DNA from: a virus
Reading direction: 5' to 3' (one strand)
Length of the DNA stretch: 23,629 nucleotides
Virus record (IMG/VR): IMGVR_UViG_3300050192_000063
Coordinates: 1-23,629 of that record
Position numbers and translations under genes: made by a program. Below, piece after piece: positions 9,401 through 17,800 of this stretch. Position 1 is the first letter of the stretch. Each line of letters opens with the position of its first letter. A model generated the notes under the pieces. The model ran no database searches. It was not told the origin of the DNA and saw only the letters and a program-made list of their open reading frames with translations.

Positions 9401-12400
9401 GGGAGCAGGCGGTGAGCAATCAGGCGGCGAAGCTCGACCAGCAGGCGGCGATGGCGCTGACGCCGCAGGGCGCGAACCCGAACGCGCCGCCGGAGGAGAT
9501 GAATCCGCAGATGGCGGCGCGGCTGAACGAGCAGATGCCGTTCATGCAATAGCTGGAGACAAGCGCGGCTGGTTCCGTATGCGGCCGGACGGCAGCTACG
9601 AGATCGGCAAGACGAAGGTGGGCGACTTCTCGACCTTTGTCCACGAGCCGGCGCACGCATATCTTGAAATGTTCCGCGAGCTGACGCAGCGCGAAGGCGC
9701 CAGCGAGACGCTGAAGGACGACTTTGCGAAGATCGCAACCTGGCTGGGGACGACACCCGAAGAGGCGTATCGCGACGGCTTCACACGTGAGCAGCACGAG
9801 AAGTGGGCGACGGCCAATGAGCAGTACCTGCGCGAGGGCAACGCGCCCAGCTCGGGACTGCGGAAGGTGTTCGATCACTTTGCGGTTTGGCTGAAGAGTG
9901 TCTACGGCCGCGCGTCGCGGCTGGGCGTGGAGCTGAGCCCGGAGATCCGTGGGGTAATGGACCGGCTCTACCAGAGCGAGGACGCCGTGAACCGGGCGGC
10001 GCTGGAGAGCGGCCGGCCGCTGTTTGAGGGCGAGAACGCCGACGCCGCGGGGTGGAGCGAGCAGGAGCAGCAGAACTACGCCGACGGCAAGGGCCTGGAG
10101 CTCGAGAAGGCGCGGGTGCAACTGCAGCGGGAGCTGGCCGAGGCGGCGCTGCGCGATCGCACGGACAAGTGGCGCGAGGAAAAGAACAATGTCCGCGATG
10201 CCGTGACGCAGGAAGTGGACAAGCGGCCGGAGTACACCGCGATCAGGTCTCTCCGTAAGGGCGCTCTGGACGACGGCACGCCGCTGACGCTGAACCGCGA
10301 CGAGCTGGTGAGGCAGTTTGGCGAAGACCGCGTGAAGGATCTGCAGCGCCGGCACCCGATGCTCTACCGGGCGGAGGGCGGGACGGACGCGGAGACCGCG
10401 GCTGAATTGTTTGGTTACGGCTCGGGCGAAGAGATGATGCGGGCGCTGGAGACGGCGCCACGGCGTGCCAAGGCCATTGAGCAGGCGACGCGCGACTACA
10501 TGACCGCCAAGCATGGGGACATCCGCTACGACGGCAGCCTGGGCGACAAGGCGCGGCTGGCTGTCGAGAATGACGAGCGGTCGAGGAATCTGCACAGGGA
10601 ACTGACGGTGCTGCAGGTGAAGGTGGCCGACCTGAAGTCGAAGGCCGACGCCTCGAAGGCCGCGATGGCTGGGATCGCCGACAAGATCGCACCGCTGGAG
10701 CACTACCAAGAGGCCGCGCGGCAGATGGTGGAGCAGAAGGCGATCGCGGACCTGCAGCCAGGGCGGTACCTGACGGCAAGCCGGATGGCGTCGCGGGAGG
10801 CCTTTGACGCGCTGCGCAGGGGCGACGTGGAGAAGGCGGCCGACGCCAAGAACAAGGAGCTGCTGAACCACTTCCTGTTTCGCGAGGCCTCGGCGGCGCG
10901 CGACTATGCCGACAAGTTCGAGAGCTACGCGAAGCGTGTGCAGTCGAAGGGGATCCAGCAGCGGCTGGGCCTGGCGCAGCAGAGCTCGGGCGTGGACTAT
11001 CGCGACCAGTTCAACTGGCTGCTGGCCAGGTATAAGCTCGGGCCGCAGTCAGCGATGCCGGAGCGCTCGCTGCGCGCGTGGGCTGACGAGGTGTACGGCC
11101 AGGGCAACGAGCCGGCGATCGATCCCGCGATACTCGACAGCAACAAGTTTGCGGATTATCGGAGCGTGCCGCTGAGCGAAGTGCGCCAGGTGCATGACGC
11201 GCTGGTGAATGTGCGCCACCTGGCGCAGCAAGAGTTCAAGATGTTCGTGCAGGGCAGGCAGGTGGCGTTTGCCGACGCCAAGCAGAGCATGATTGAGGCC
11301 GCGCGGGAGAATCTGCGGACGAAGCCGGAAACGGTCTTCGAGGAAAACCGGACGGCCGGTGATCGGGTTGCGGGTGGTTTTGCTGCCGGCGACGCGCTGC
11401 TGATCCGCATGGAGCGCCTGGTGGAGTGGCTGGACGGCGGCAAGACAGGCCCGTGGCACGACAACCTGTGGAACCTGGCCTCAGACTCGCAGGGCGACGA
11501 ATACGCGCTCCAGGAGCAGGTGACGAAGCCTATCCTCGATGCGATCCACAACATCCCCGAGTCGATGCGGACGGATCTCTGGGATCGCAAGGTTACGGTG
11601 GAGGGCGTCGGCGAACCGCTCACTCGGCGCAGGATGCTCTCGATCGCGTTCAACATGGGCAACGAGGGGAACCTCGACCGCCTGCGCAAGACCTTTGCCT
11701 CGTTCGGTTGGGACCCCGATGCGATCCGGACCATTGGCGGAATGCTCACGCGCGAGGAGTGGGGATTTGTGCAGGGGGCGTGGGACTCGCTGAAGCCGAT
11801 CGGCGATCGTATGCGGGAGATGGAGCAGCGGCTGACCGGGCTGCCGCCCACAATGGTGAAGGCGACGCCCTTCAAGGTTGGGCTGGCAGACGGCACGGAG
11901 ATGGAGCTCGACGGCGGCTACTACCCGATCAAGATGGATCAGCGATTCTCGGAGCGGGCGATCCAGCAGGATGCCAAGGAGACCGCGCAGAACGCGATGC
12001 AATCGGGCTATGTGCGAGCGACCACGTCGAAGGGTTACACGAAGGAGCGGTCAGGGTTCGGAGGCCCGCTGGATCTCGACTTCGAGCGTGTGCTGACGGA
12101 TCACCTGGCCAAGTCGACGAAGGACATCTCTCACCGGGAGTTCATGCTGGCCTCGCAGCGGCTGCTGCTGGACACCGAGGTGCGCAGGGCGCTGCGGGAA
12201 ACGCTGGGCCCCGCGTATGAAAGACAGTTCATGCCCTGGCTGCGCACGATCATCAACGACCGCAACGGCAGCACCGGCCAGGGCGTGGAGGCTATGAGCC
12301 ATTTGCTGCAGACGCTGCGCGGCAATGTTGTGACGGCGGCTCTGGGATTCAAGGTTTCGACGGCGCTCTTGCAGATCACGCATGCGCCGAGAATGATGCT

Positions 12401-13325
12401 CTACGCGCGGCCGGGATCGATCGCTCAATCACTCGTCGATTTTCTAGCGCATCCGGTGGAGATGACGCAGTCGAACCAGGAACTCTCGCGCAACGAGATG
12501 CGCTTCCGAGGCGACAACCTGGACCGCGACATTCGAGGAGTACTCCAGGATCCGGCCTACCGCGAGGGTTACGAGCACAAGGTATCCACGGCCGCGCGGT
12601 GGACGCTGCAGACGATCGATCATTTGTTCAGTCACACGCTGTGGCGAGCTGCCTATCGCGATGGCTTGGCGAAGTACTCGGAGCTGCCTGAGGGTGAGGC
12701 GAGCCAGAAGGCTGTGTACGAGGCGGACAGCGCGGTGCGGCTGGGACTGGGAACGGCGGCGCCGAAGGATCTGCCGGCGATCATGCGCAACAACGACTGG
12801 AACAAGATGGTGACGACGCTCTACGGATTTCACAACGGCGTCTATAACCAGATGCGCGACATCGGGCATCAGTTCCGCTACGACCGCAACGTGGGCAAGC
12901 TGACCTACGCGGGAATCCTGACGGCCGTCGTGCCTGCGTTACTGGGATCGCTGGTGACGGGAGACGGGCCGAAGGACGGCGAGAATGTTGGATCGTGGGC
13001 AGCCAAGCGGGCGCTGTTGTTCTCGGCCGATACCATTCCGTACCTGCGGACAGTGGCTCAGTACATGGGCAGCGGCCGCGACATGCAGTTCACGCCGATC
13101 GAGAACGTGCTGCAAAACGGAGCGAAGGCGCTGATGGAGGCGCGGAGTGACAAAGAAGACAAGGACTGGACGGGGATCGGGCTGGACGCGGCCGGCGCGG
13201 CTGGCTCGCTCTTTGGGGTGCCTGGATCGCAGCAGGCGGTGAAGACGCTGAAGTACTGGCACCGAGCCAGCGAGGGGAAGGTCGAGAATCCTAACTTGTG
13301 GAACGCGCTCGTGGGAGGGCGCTAG
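6402..13325 (+). CDS. Giant internal virion/ejection polyprotein with DdrB-like ParB and HExxH domains (T7 gp16 position)
   Basis: A 2307-aa protein starting 1 nt after the previous stop; AGGAG lies at 6385-6389. Visible parts in order: an N-terminal Gln/Ala helix (15-46); several glycine/alanine-rich hydrophobic segments (about 163-182, 217-240, 311-332); a DdrB-like ParB superfamily segment at about 602-700 (QYKLVEAADLTPSHN, GPPVITPDG, GGNSRAMS); and a low-complexity Ala/Gly/Glu/Asp linker at about 985-1055. After the linker comes a zincin-like domain with HEPAH at 1081-1085 and a probable third ligand Glu1140 (ANEQYLREGNAPS). Coiled coils follow (about 1225-1275 and 1397-1450), then a long C-terminal region with a hydrophobic segment near 2167-2187. 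Such large polyvalent proteins are carried in virions and enter the cell with the DNA; phage P1 Dar/Ddr proteins are the known parallel. Unlike T7 gp16, I see no lytic transglycosylase motif. The linker coincides exactly with the nested ORF at 9328-9552. Confidence 0.75.
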   Translation: MSSPTNPLIQSPDDQAIQASIAAYTEQQLQAQNGRLQASIAAASQKDPGVTAEAQRLGLQLGVGSDIASRNMDQVRKMALVEQVGSANLPQTSPKLAKMLEDPEFSGVAYDDLGSLSRIENGTAQMRAYEPTWSDRNYAAGEWVKRNVGHAVMEFPPTRFAADTVAGAAGMVGNIGSFVGIHGDGPTRQNALQRLDAGTTGENFGLAPGGNDAEMKVAGPLLATLPISAGVGFVSKALGLSENAAKVLTALGVGSAFSADQGGGTFTQLASAGKTDAEARDAADKVFGMTLPFNAAMGLTDFVPFLKRNPLLGSIGVGGATGATGQLAQNLVTGQPWLKDLGTGALQGAAVMGGMHLGFAGLGFHDELAATTAAVEASKLRTRSPEKFQSFVDAATEGQESLRVPAQEFVNYFQGKKLDPAVMANQLGVTNLAEAAAAGSDLEIPKANFFGKLDPEHQKGLLPDVVNPSTEMSMRQTVAASKEIDDWAAGGGLQKLQEEYAKADAETQATPEWKAVHDDLKQRYVDAGEKEPVAESYATLQANAVSNLARKAGLNPEELLALHNPDIKVGEPPETVLYQSGVPIGGVEGKSATLLTPSGGRTAQYKLVEAADLTPSHNPVTFAKNPEYPTGVQERAYDTSKEAQARVIDQAQNYEPAYTVNTNPDAVNGPPVITPDGTVLGGNSRAMSTIRLYRDGDPEAYREELKRGAANFGFQPEDVDAMKEPVLVRQIAAPADTESLRKLGSELNKSATGALGVSERAVSAGKGIKPETLRWASDTMDAEDSSLREFLGKHGNEVARRLTQDGVITDRERPQFVDAATGGLSEEGKTFTERALLGSVLDDPRLMDAAPKSVLQKLERSLGAITSFAGRDDEWNLLPAIRAAVGELGSIQREGTSVEMRLGQTSLFGEERDPLVDALVRALDGKPTAAKEAFEKYARDADENKPGQTRMFEPGEAFDAFNHAFGSKLTDKEFQDGIDRAQGKNPPTDADLPGAAAGSEGAGGEQSGGEARPAGGDGADAAGREPERAAGGDESADGGAAERADAVHAIAGDKRGWFRMRPDGSYEIGKTKVGDFSTFVHEPAHAYLEMFRELTQREGASETLKDDFAKIATWLGTTPEEAYRDGFTREQHEKWATANEQYLREGNAPSSGLRKVFDHFAVWLKSVYGRASRLGVELSPEIRGVMDRLYQSEDAVNRAALESGRPLFEGENADAAGWSEQEQQNYADGKGLELEKARVQLQRELAEAALRDRTDKWREEKNNVRDAVTQEVDKRPEYTAIRSLRKGALDDGTPLTLNRDELVRQFGEDRVKDLQRRHPMLYRAEGGTDAETAAELFGYGSGEEMMRALETAPRRAKAIEQATRDYMTAKHGDIRYDGSLGDKARLAVENDERSRNLHRELTVLQVKVADLKSKADASKAAMAGIADKIAPLEHYQEAARQMVEQKAIADLQPGRYLTASRMASREAFDALRRGDVEKAADAKNKELLNHFLFREASAARDYADKFESYAKRVQSKGIQQRLGLAQQSSGVDYRDQFNWLLARYKLGPQSAMPERSLRAWADEVYGQGNEPAIDPAILDSNKFADYRSVPLSEVRQVHDALVNVRHLAQQEFKMFVQGRQVAFADAKQSMIEAARENLRTKPETVFEENRTAGDRVAGGFAAGDALLIRMERLVEWLDGGKTGPWHDNLWNLASDSQGDEYALQEQVTKPILDAIHNIPESMRTDLWDRKVTVEGVGEPLTRRRMLSIAFNMGNEGNLDRLRKTFASFGWDPDAIRTIGGMLTREEWGFVQGAWDSLKPIGDRMREMEQRLTGLPPTMVKATPFKVGLADGTEMELDGGYYPIKMDQRFSERAIQQDAKETAQNAMQSGYVRATTSKGYTKERSGFGGPLDLDFERVLTDHLAKSTKDISHREFMLASQRLLLDTEVRRALRETLGPAYERQFMPWLRTIINDRNGSTGQGVEAMSHLLQTLRGNVVTAALGFKVSTALLQITHAPRMMLYARPGSIAQSLVDFLAHPVEMTQSNQELSRNEMRFRGDNLDRDIRGVLQDPAYREGYEHKVSTAARWTLQTIDHLFSHTLWRAAYRDGLAKYSELPEGEASQKAVYEADSAVRLGLGTAAPKDLPAIMRNNDWNKMVTTLYGFHNGVYNQMRDIGHQFRYDRNVGKLTYAGILTAVVPALLGSLVTGDGPKDGENVGSWAAKRALLFSADTIPYLRTVAQYMGSGRDMQFTPIENVLQNGAKALMEARSDKEDKDWTGIGLDAAGAAGSLFGVPGSQQAVKTLKYWHRASEGKVENPNLWNALVGGR
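9315..9320 (+). promoter_or_regulatory. Shine-Dalgarno AAGGAG for nested ORF
   Basis: AAGGAG lies seven bases before the ATG at 9328, inside the coding region of the giant protein. In the giant's own frame these bases encode Lys-Glu and serve no visible signalling purpose. The match and spacing are better than those before most genes in this operon. Confidence 0.5.
9328..9552 (+). CDS. Nested out-of-frame small protein (74 aa), unknown function
   Basis: This ATG-to-TAG frame lies wholly inside the 2307-codon gene, shifted by one base. I counted third-codon-position G/C by hand: 65 of 74 codons here (88 percent) against 33 of 74 (45 percent) for the giant's frame over the same bases. The rest of the giant gene uses G/C-ending codons heavily, so in this interval the nested frame looks like the selected one. 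It also has AAGGAG seven bases upstream. The product is a polar, Gln/Pro/Ala-rich, cysteine-free protein with a basic start (ERKARTRQ) and several Met-Pro/Asn-Pro turns near the end. I recognise no family, membrane segment or catalytic motif. The giant's frame gives only a low-complexity linker here, as expected if it merely reads through another gene. Expression is unproven. Confidence 0.55.
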   Translation: MVSTERKARTRQLMQTYLALPPGVREQAVSNQAAKLDQQAAMALTPQGANPNAPPEEMNPQMAARLNEQMPFMQ

Positions 13326-13332
13326 AAGGTAG

Positions 13333-13770
13333 CTAGTCGCATAGCAGTGCCGACGTCTTGGTGCCAAACGTAGCGCGGCGAGCCAGCTCCTCCCTGAGGA
13401 CGCGTATCTCGATCTCATACTTGGCACACCGCTTTCTCATATCTTCAAGTTCTGCGGCTTGCCGGCCATGATTAACTGATTCGGCGAACTCTGCAGCCTT
13501 GCGTCTCTGCGCTTCGCGCTCTGCCGCAGCCTTTATGGGCGCTCCTAGGTGTAGCCGCTCAGGGGGCGCGGCTGTTCGCTCATAGATCCACAGACCGGAG
13601 CGGGCACCGGCTGCTGCAAAAACCGCGACGAACACGGTGTACAGAAACGCGGCCAATCTCCCGTGCCCAACCCAACTGGGCATGCGCACGAACAGCGCGA
13701 CGAACGCGATAGCGGCGATTATGCCGCCAACAAAGCATATGTAGCCCCAGTCCGGTTTCGGTTTGAGCAT
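13333..13770 (-). CDS. Two-TM coiled-coil membrane protein, probable phage moron
   Basis: A 145-aa protein on the strand opposite to all other genes here, convergent with the giant gene (stops 7 bp apart). Two hydrophobic segments lie at about residues 10-30 (YICFVGGIIAAIAFVALFV) and 40-62. They are followed by a basic, charged, probably coiled-coil C-terminal half rich in Arg, Glu and Ala (KAAAEREAQRRKAAEF, YEIEIRVLREELARR). That gives a membrane-anchored cytoplasmic coiled coil. Codon choice is less G/C-biased at third positions than in the virion genes (AGA, CTA, ATA and GTT are used), which suggests separate acquisition. Opposite orientation between virion genes is typical of morons expressed in the lysogen. 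I cannot assign a function. A spanin- or holin-like role is conceivable, but no lipobox or dedicated motif is visible, and superinfection exclusion is equally possible. Confidence 0.6.
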   Translation of the reverse strand: MLKPKPDWGYICFVGGIIAAIAFVALFVRMPSWVGHGRLAAFLYTVFVAVFAAAGARSGLWIYERTAAPPERLHLGAPIKAAAEREAQRRKAAEFAESVNHGRQAAELEDMRKRCAKYEIEIRVLREELARRATFGTKTSALLCD

Positions 13771-13796
13771 CTCTTTACCCCTTTCTTAACCGCAAT

Positions 13797-13805
13797 AGTC
13801 TAGCA
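13797..13805 (-). promoter_or_regulatory. Possible extended -10 promoter for the moron gene
   Basis: Read on the minus strand this is TGCTAGACT, an extended -10 box (TGn plus TAGACT) about 27 bases before the ATG at 13770. No good -35 hexamer is found at 17 bp, which extended -10 promoters can tolerate. The site lies in the only real gap inside the virion gene cluster. It is short and could be chance. Confidence 0.25.
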
Positions 13806-13865
13806 CGCACCCGTGCCCGCGTTTTCAGGCGCTTGCACTTCAACGCTCGTTTTTTAGGAGTAACC

Positions 13866-14813
13866 ATGACCATCAGCTCGACCAGCCGCATAGCGGGACC
13901 GTTCGCGGGGAACGGCTCGGCCGCCAGCTTTCCGTTCACCTTCAAGGTCTTCGACGAGACCGACCTGCTGGTGGAAACGCTGAATGTGTCGACGTCGGCG
14001 ATCGCCGCGCTGGCGCTGACGACGAACTACACCGAGACGCTGAACGTCGACAAGGACGCGACTCCCGGCGGCTCGATTACTTTGACGGGCGGCAACCTGG
14101 CCACCGGCTTTACGCTGATCATCACCACGGACATTCCCGAGCTGCAGAATCTCGACCTGGTGAATGGGGGCTTGTTCTATCCCGACACGGTGAACGACGC
14201 GCTGGACCTGCTGACCGTGCTGGTGCAGCAGCTGATGGCGCAGGTGTCGCGGTGCGTGCAGATACCGCTGGTCGACAGCGGAATCGACACGACGCTGCCT
14301 CCCGCGGCGGCGCGCGTGGGACTGCTGCTGGGGTTCGACGGCGGCGGAGCTCCGGAGCTGGTCGAGCCGGGCTCGGGCGGAGGCGGCGGGGGCGGCGGAA
14401 CGCTCGCCTGTGTGCCCTGCCTGGGGACGACGCCGGGAACCGCGTTCACAACGCCTACGAATGTTTCCGGGGAGATTCTCCAGGTCTTCTACCGCGGGGT
14501 TCTGCAGCGGATCGGCGTGGGCCTCGACTGCACGGTGAGCGGAAACAACATCACGATGAATTCGACCGTCACCGCGCCGCCCCAGGCGACCTACGCGGCA
14601 GGCGGAGCGGGCTCGCTGGTTTGCGTGCCCTGCACCGGGGCGACGCCGGGAACCGCGTTCGCGACGCCCACGGCCGTCTCAGTGGGAGTTCTTCAAGTCT
14701 TCTACCGTGGAGTGCTTCAGCGCATCGGCGTGGGTCTCGACTGCACGGTAAGCGGAAACAACATCACCATGAACTACAGCGTCAACGAGGTGCCTTATGC
14801 GACGTATCAGTAA
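13866..14813 (+). CDS. Tail fibre protein with T7-type N-terminal domain
   Basis: A 315-aa protein. ATG 13866 is preferred over an in-frame TTG at 13833 because AGGAG at 13856-13860 precedes it by five bases. The N-terminus (TSRIAGPFAGNGSAASFPFTF, continuing FKVFDETDLLVE) matches the T7 gp17 N-terminal domain that attaches the fibre to the tail. This domain runs to about residue 130. It is followed by a helix (DALDLLTVLVQQLM), a glycine-only linker at 14376-14400, and two tandem 71-codon modules sharing CVPC, TPGTAF and a strictly identical 28-residue block. The fibre is much shorter than T7 gp17 (553 aa), and the receptor tip may be supplied by the large protein encoded next. The stop overlaps that gene's start by 17 nt. 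Confidence 0.75.
   Translation: MTISSTSRIAGPFAGNGSAASFPFTFKVFDETDLLVETLNVSTSAIAALALTTNYTETLNVDKDATPGGSITLTGGNLATGFTLIITTDIPELQNLDLVNGGLFYPDTVNDALDLLTVLVQQLMAQVSRCVQIPLVDSGIDTTLPPAAARVGLLLGFDGGGAPELVEPGSGGGGGGGGTLACVPCLGTTPGTAFTTPTNVSGEILQVFYRGVLQRIGVGLDCTVSGNNITMNSTVTAPPQATYAAGGAGSLVCVPCTGATPGTAFATPTAVSVGVLQVFYRGVLQRIGVGLDCTVSGNNITMNYSVNEVPYATYQ
14403..14783 (+). repeat. Tandem duplicated module in the tail fibre (period 213 bp)
   Basis: Copy 1 is 14403-14570 and copy 2 is 14616-14783, offset by exactly 213 bases (71 codons). A 28-codon block is identical in protein (from LQVFYRGVLQRIG to NNITMN). By my count it differs at 11 third positions between copies, all synonymous. The duplication is therefore old, and its protein sequence has been held constant. 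Confidence 0.85.
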
Positions 14814-17800
14814 GCTTTTCAGCCTGGCGATTGTCGCCGGAACGGCCCTCATTGCGGGGGCTCAACAGCAGCTCGATCCGACCTCGGAGATCCAGTGGAA
14901 CCTGGCTGCCGGCGCCGGGGCTCCCAGCGCCGGCTGCACGCAGAACGGCCAGTACGCGACCCAGCCGTATGGGGCGCAGTGGGGCCAGATCTACACCAAC
15001 CAGACAAACGGCGACCACTACACCTGCAGCTCGGCCGGCTGGGTGAAGGTAAACGGCGCCGCTGGCGGCGGGGCTCAGTTTGCCGCGGACGGCGTGATCT
15101 ACATGTCGACGCAGGGCAACGATGCAAACAGCGGCCTGAGCCCGGCGCTGGCCAAGCTGACGCTCGGAGCGGCCTATGCGGCGCTGCCGTCGAACGGCGG
15201 CCAGATCGTTGTGGCGTCGGGGCAATATGTGCTCGGCTCTGCCGTCGTGATGGCGACGGCTTCGAAGTTTCTGCGCCTGACCTGCGCGACGCCTGGTGAT
15301 TTTGGGAATGCCGGCGTGACCTTCGAGTTCGGGCCCAGCTCAGGAACGGCGCTGACGGTCGGTGGGGGCAACTCCACCTATGGCGCCGTCCAGATTGAGC
15401 ACTGCACCTTTGCCGGCCCTGGCACGGGCACGTCGAGCATCGGCGTTCAGCTGGGGTCGGCGACTGTGGGATCTGTCGGGTCGATGCTGACAGACGTGGC
15501 GATCGAGGGGTTCGGGACAGGGCTCGGATTCAGCGTGGACGGAGGGGGAGGCAATAACTCCTACCTCAACACGATGGTGAACGTGCGGCTGATCGCGAAC
15601 GGGACAGGCACCGTCATCCGAGGCGAGAACGAGCAGTTTGTCGGCGGAGCGATTGATGGCGGCAACGTGGGCGTCGGCTTCGGGACGTCTGGAGACGAGG
15701 TCCGCATTGCCCTCATGTCACTTGACACGCAGGTAACGAACGCAATTCAACTCTCCAACGCGAACGGACGCGGGAGCTGCACCGGCTGCCACTTCGAAGA
15801 CAATGGAACGGCCTCAAACACTTATCTAGCGATCTCGGCCGGGGTCTTCGAATTTGAAGCCGGCGGCATGCAGACCGACCACATCACCGGCACGTACCCG
15901 GGATTTATCCAGCAGTCGGGCGGTAATGTTGTCCTGAACGACGTGGAGCTGTGGAGCTCCGGAGCGACGATCACGCAGGTTGACCACATCACCGGCGGCA
16001 ACGCGCGCATCAACCCCATCAATTTGTACCCGGCTCAGATCCTCGCGAACTACTCCGGGGCTACGCCGACCGGGTACACGGCTGGCATGGTGTTCTCGTG
16101 CAACTTCAACGTGGGATCGAACAACCCGGAATGCGCGCTGCAGGGGCAGCTTCCTGAGTTCAATTTGATCGACACGACGGCCTTGGGCCAGAATTGGGGT
16201 TGGCGTGCAAACGGCGGCTTTATGGACTTCGTCAACCGCTCGGCCGCGGCTGTGCGGCTTGCGATCGACCCCAGCGGGAACATCTTCTTCGGCGGCCACA
16301 CCAACGTCGTCTTTCCCTGGACGCTGACCGGGTATAACGGCAACGTCAGCGGCGTGAAGATTCCGCTCGCCCTGGGGTGGGGCACGCCCAGCACGCTGAC
16401 CACCGTTTGCCACGATGCGAACGGAAACCTGACCGACACGGGCTGCCCAGGATCCTCTTCGTCCGCCCCTAATTTCCCAGCGAACCCGCAGACAGCAACC
16501 TACACAGTTCTGGCTTCGGACTTCTCGTCATTCAAGAACATCACCGTGGCGTCGGGCACCTTCACGATCACGCTGGTCGCGTCCGGATCGCAGCCGGCGA
16601 ACGGGCAGGGCGTGTGGATCTCGAACTACGGATCCGGCGTGATCACGATCGCGCGCAATGGGCAAAACATCAACGGCGGAGTGTCGAGCTTGACGCTTGC
16701 AGCCGGATCGGCGACCGCGCCCACCGCGGCCTTCATCATGTCGGACGGAGCCAACTACTTTGCGGACCTGCTCCCGGCCTCGGCCGGCGGCGCGATCTAC
16801 CCAGGCCCGGGCGTGCCTCAATCGACGGGTAGCGCGTGGGGGACCTCAATCACGCTTGGCTCGGGCATGGCGGCGGCGATGGCTGGCGCGGTTAATGCAG
16901 TGGGCGGCGTGCCCACCATTCAGAGCTATCAGACTCCCACAACTTCATCGAACGCGGTCGCTGTCAACTGGGCATTGGGGAACAGCGCAACCGTCACGGC
17001 GAGCGGCGGTGCGATTACCTCGTTCACTTTCTCGAATCCAGTGAGCGGCACCGTTTACAGCCTCGGCCTCTGCAATGACGGGACGGCGCGTTCGTGGTCG
17101 AACCTTCCTGCGGCATTCAAGCAAGCCGGGACCCCTCAGTTTCCGTCCGAATGCGTCTATAAAATCTGTACTTATGACGGCGCAAGCTATCAGTGCACCG
17201 GATCGAATGCGACTCCCTCAGTGGCCTATGGAACCATGCGCTCGAATCCCGGCTTTCTCGGATCGGGGCTGTTCGATTACTGGGTGGACTCGACGGCATC
17301 ACTGCTCGCGGTCAACGCTGGAAGCGGGAATCTAAGTTGGACCGTCCCAGCGGGAACAAGCGGGCATCTAGTCGATTACAGTGCCACTGGAACTCCGCAA
17401 GATGTGGCGACAATTTCCATTGCCAACCTTCCAGCTCAAAGCTACCTCCCGATTGCTCCAACCGCGGACTGCATCGCGGCCAACACGCAGTCGGGCTGCA
17501 ATTCGACGAATACCACCGTGAATCCTACGGGCTTCGCCAGTGGCTATACCATGCCGGCGGCGACGGTGGGAACCATCGACGGGACGCACGCGGCGATCAC
17601 ACTGGAAGTAGCGTATGACGGGACCGGGACGAATGTTCCGACCTTGACTGAGTATCTGTTGGCCTGCCCCGCCGCGAACTACACCGGAGCGACTGGGGTC
17701 TGCTCATCCGGCGTGGTGACCCTTTGGGCCTCGAACACGTCGGCGATCAATGGAACCTCCCTCGGGAGTGTGAGCACCTTTATCGTTGCAGCCGGTCCCA

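Noticed and set aside
9300-9560. Frame change in codon usage as a sequencing error
   Set aside because: Both frames are fully open across the interval, and the giant protein continues with good domains on both sides in one frame, so no indel is needed.
8019-10871. Long minus-strand frames opposite the giant gene
   Set aside because: The composition is again antisense-like with no recognisable domain; the plus-strand frame carries ParB-like and HExxH motifs.
13833-13865. TTG-started extension of the tail-fibre gene
   Set aside because: The ATG at 13866 has AGGAG at ideal spacing and starts the conserved N-terminal domain; the extra eleven residues match nothing.
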